Source: Veillonella parvula (GTDB taxonomy: Bacteria > Bacillota > Negativicutes > Veillonellales > Veillonellaceae). Taken from it: a stretch of DNA of 24,435 nt. Location of the stretch: positions 1 to 24,435 of the forward strand of contig CAMUQE010000010.1 of assembly GCA_947096075.1 (NCBI GenBank). The letters run 5' to 3'. The position numbers and the translations under genes were made by a program. Below are positions 23,709-24,435 of the stretch, piece by piece. The first letter of the stretch is position 1. Each line of letters begins with the position of its first letter. The notes beneath the pieces were generated by a model that did no database searches, was not told where the DNA came from, and worked only from the letters and a program-made list of their open reading frames with translations.

Positions 23709-24435
23709 TTAGAATTGTGTACCGAAGCTGAAGTGGAATTTATTTTTGTGTTTACCCACACCATAGTCAAGTTTAACAGGGCCAATTGGTGTTGTAATAC
23801 GAACACCAGCACCAACGCCATAGTTAAAGGATTTTTTGCTGGTATACCATGTAACATTTGGTGCATCCCATGCATCACCAATATCACCGAATAACACACC
23901 GCTAACTTTCTTAACAATTGGGAAACGAAATTCCAATGTAGCATTGTACATCTTTTTACCACGGAATTGATCATCTTCATAACCACGTAAGGAATCAGCA
24001 CCGCCCAACGTGAACAATTGGCTATAAGGAGCATCACCTTGGATGAAACCAGCACGTGCACGGAATGCCAATACATTCTTAGCGCCCAATTTCTTGTACA
24101 TACGAGTTTCAGCTGTGAATTTGTAGAAGTCAAAGTCACCGCCCAAGCCATGACCAGCCCATTGTGTAGTATAGGAAATACGGCGACCACGAGTTGGTTC
24201 ATAGATATTATCGCGAGAATCGTATACTTTTTGCCATGTTACGGAGTTAATGCGACCAAAGTTATTTTTTACATAGTTATCAGATGCGAAGTTATAGGAA
24301 CCATTATCCCAGTTTGTGCCTTTACCCGCATTTTTATCATAACGGAAGCCAGAGCTATCATCATCATCCCATTTATAAGAATCTTTACGGGATTCTAATG
24401 TCAAGTAATCACGAGTATATTCCCCAGTTTGACGT
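23709..24435 (-). CDS. bamA: Outer-membrane assembly factor BamA (C-terminal barrel, partial)
   Basis: The C-terminal part of an Omp85-family beta-barrel, incomplete because the frame is open to the window edge (an apparent start at 24404 is an internal TTG). The visible 241 residues are alternating amphipathic strands typical of the barrel. LFTLGGADSLRGYEDDQFRGKKMYNATLEFRFPI contains the conserved loop-6 (V/I)RG(F/Y)-like motif as LRGYED. FNYGVGAGVRITTPIGPVKLDYGVG is the usual penultimate region, and the chain ends in a terminal Phe, the beta-signal. POTRA domains would lie outside the window. BamA folds outer-membrane proteins. TamA is an alternative, but adjacency to ompH and lpxD favours BamA. 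Confidence 0.88.
   Translation of the reverse strand, partial: RQTGEYTRDYLTLESRKDSYKWDDDDSSGFRYDKNAGKGTNWDNGSYNFASDNYVKNNFGRINSVTWQKVYDSRDNIYEPTRGRRISYTTQWAGHGLGGDFDFYKFTAETRMYKKLGAKNVLAFRARAGFIQGDAPYSQLFTLGGADSLRGYEDDQFRGKKMYNATLEFRFPIVKKVSGVLFGDIGDAWDAPNVTWYTSKKSFNYGVGAGVRITTPIGPVKLDYGVGKHKNKFHFSFGTQF

Noticed and set aside
23636..24202. A 188-residue minus-strand open frame in another frame
   Set aside because: It overlaps the BamA barrel, which shows clear Omp85 motifs; the alternative frame shows none.
1..24435. Mobile elements, CRISPR arrays, tRNA or rRNA genes, phage genes
   Set aside because: No transposase, integrase, spaced direct-repeat array or RNA gene signature was seen; the window is a continuous co-oriented housekeeping and envelope region.

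Overview
This window reads as a stretch of a Veillonella-type genome (Negativicutes: Firmicutes with an outer membrane). The DNA is AT-rich, the Shine-Dalgarno sequences are strong and Firmicute-like (AAGGAG/AGGAGG), and YitT and DUF3084 proteins sit directly beside a full set of lipid A, KDO, Lpt and Bam genes. The genus is an inference from gene content and order. Every convincing gene lies on the minus strand, so the window is described from right to left, in the direction of transcription.

Right part (24435 to about 19517): the C-terminal barrel of BamA runs off the window edge. A strong hairpin follows, then three consecutive OmpH/Skp-like chaperone genes (the third a lipoprotein), lpxD and an LpxL/HtrB-type acyltransferase. 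A long-loop terminator lies at 19517-19591. Next, a consensus promoter (TTGTAA-17-TATAAT) opens a compact unit lpxC-fabZ-lpxA, closed by a terminator at 17211-17237.

Middle part (16916 to 2359): one long, tightly packed run lpxI-lpxB-msbA-waaA-lpxK-kdsB-kdsA-kdsD-kdsC-lpxL-lptC-lptA-lptB-lptF/G-DUF3084. Many junctions overlap or touch. It ends at a 23-bp perfect palindromic terminator (2281-2328). Together with lpxC, lpxA and lpxD this supplies lipid A disaccharide synthesis, 4'-phosphorylation, KDO supply and transfer, late acylation, flipping by MsbA, and the inner-membrane and periplasmic parts of the Lpt export machine. LptD/LptE, LpxH and a second LptF/G permease are not in the window.

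Left part (2240 to 260): a small unit of a YqgF/RuvC-like RNase H-fold protein, a YitT-family membrane protein and signal peptidase I, ending at a terminator at 211-251. The leftmost 210 bases are AT-rich with no supported gene.

The overall cluster is the outer-membrane biogenesis locus already known from Negativicutes, so I do not claim a new system. The points most worth a second look are the DUF3084 protein at the end of the Lpt operon, the three differently anchored OmpH paralogues, the single LptF/G permease, the U-tract-less hairpin between bamA and ompH, and the high share of non-ATG starts in lipid A/KDO genes.
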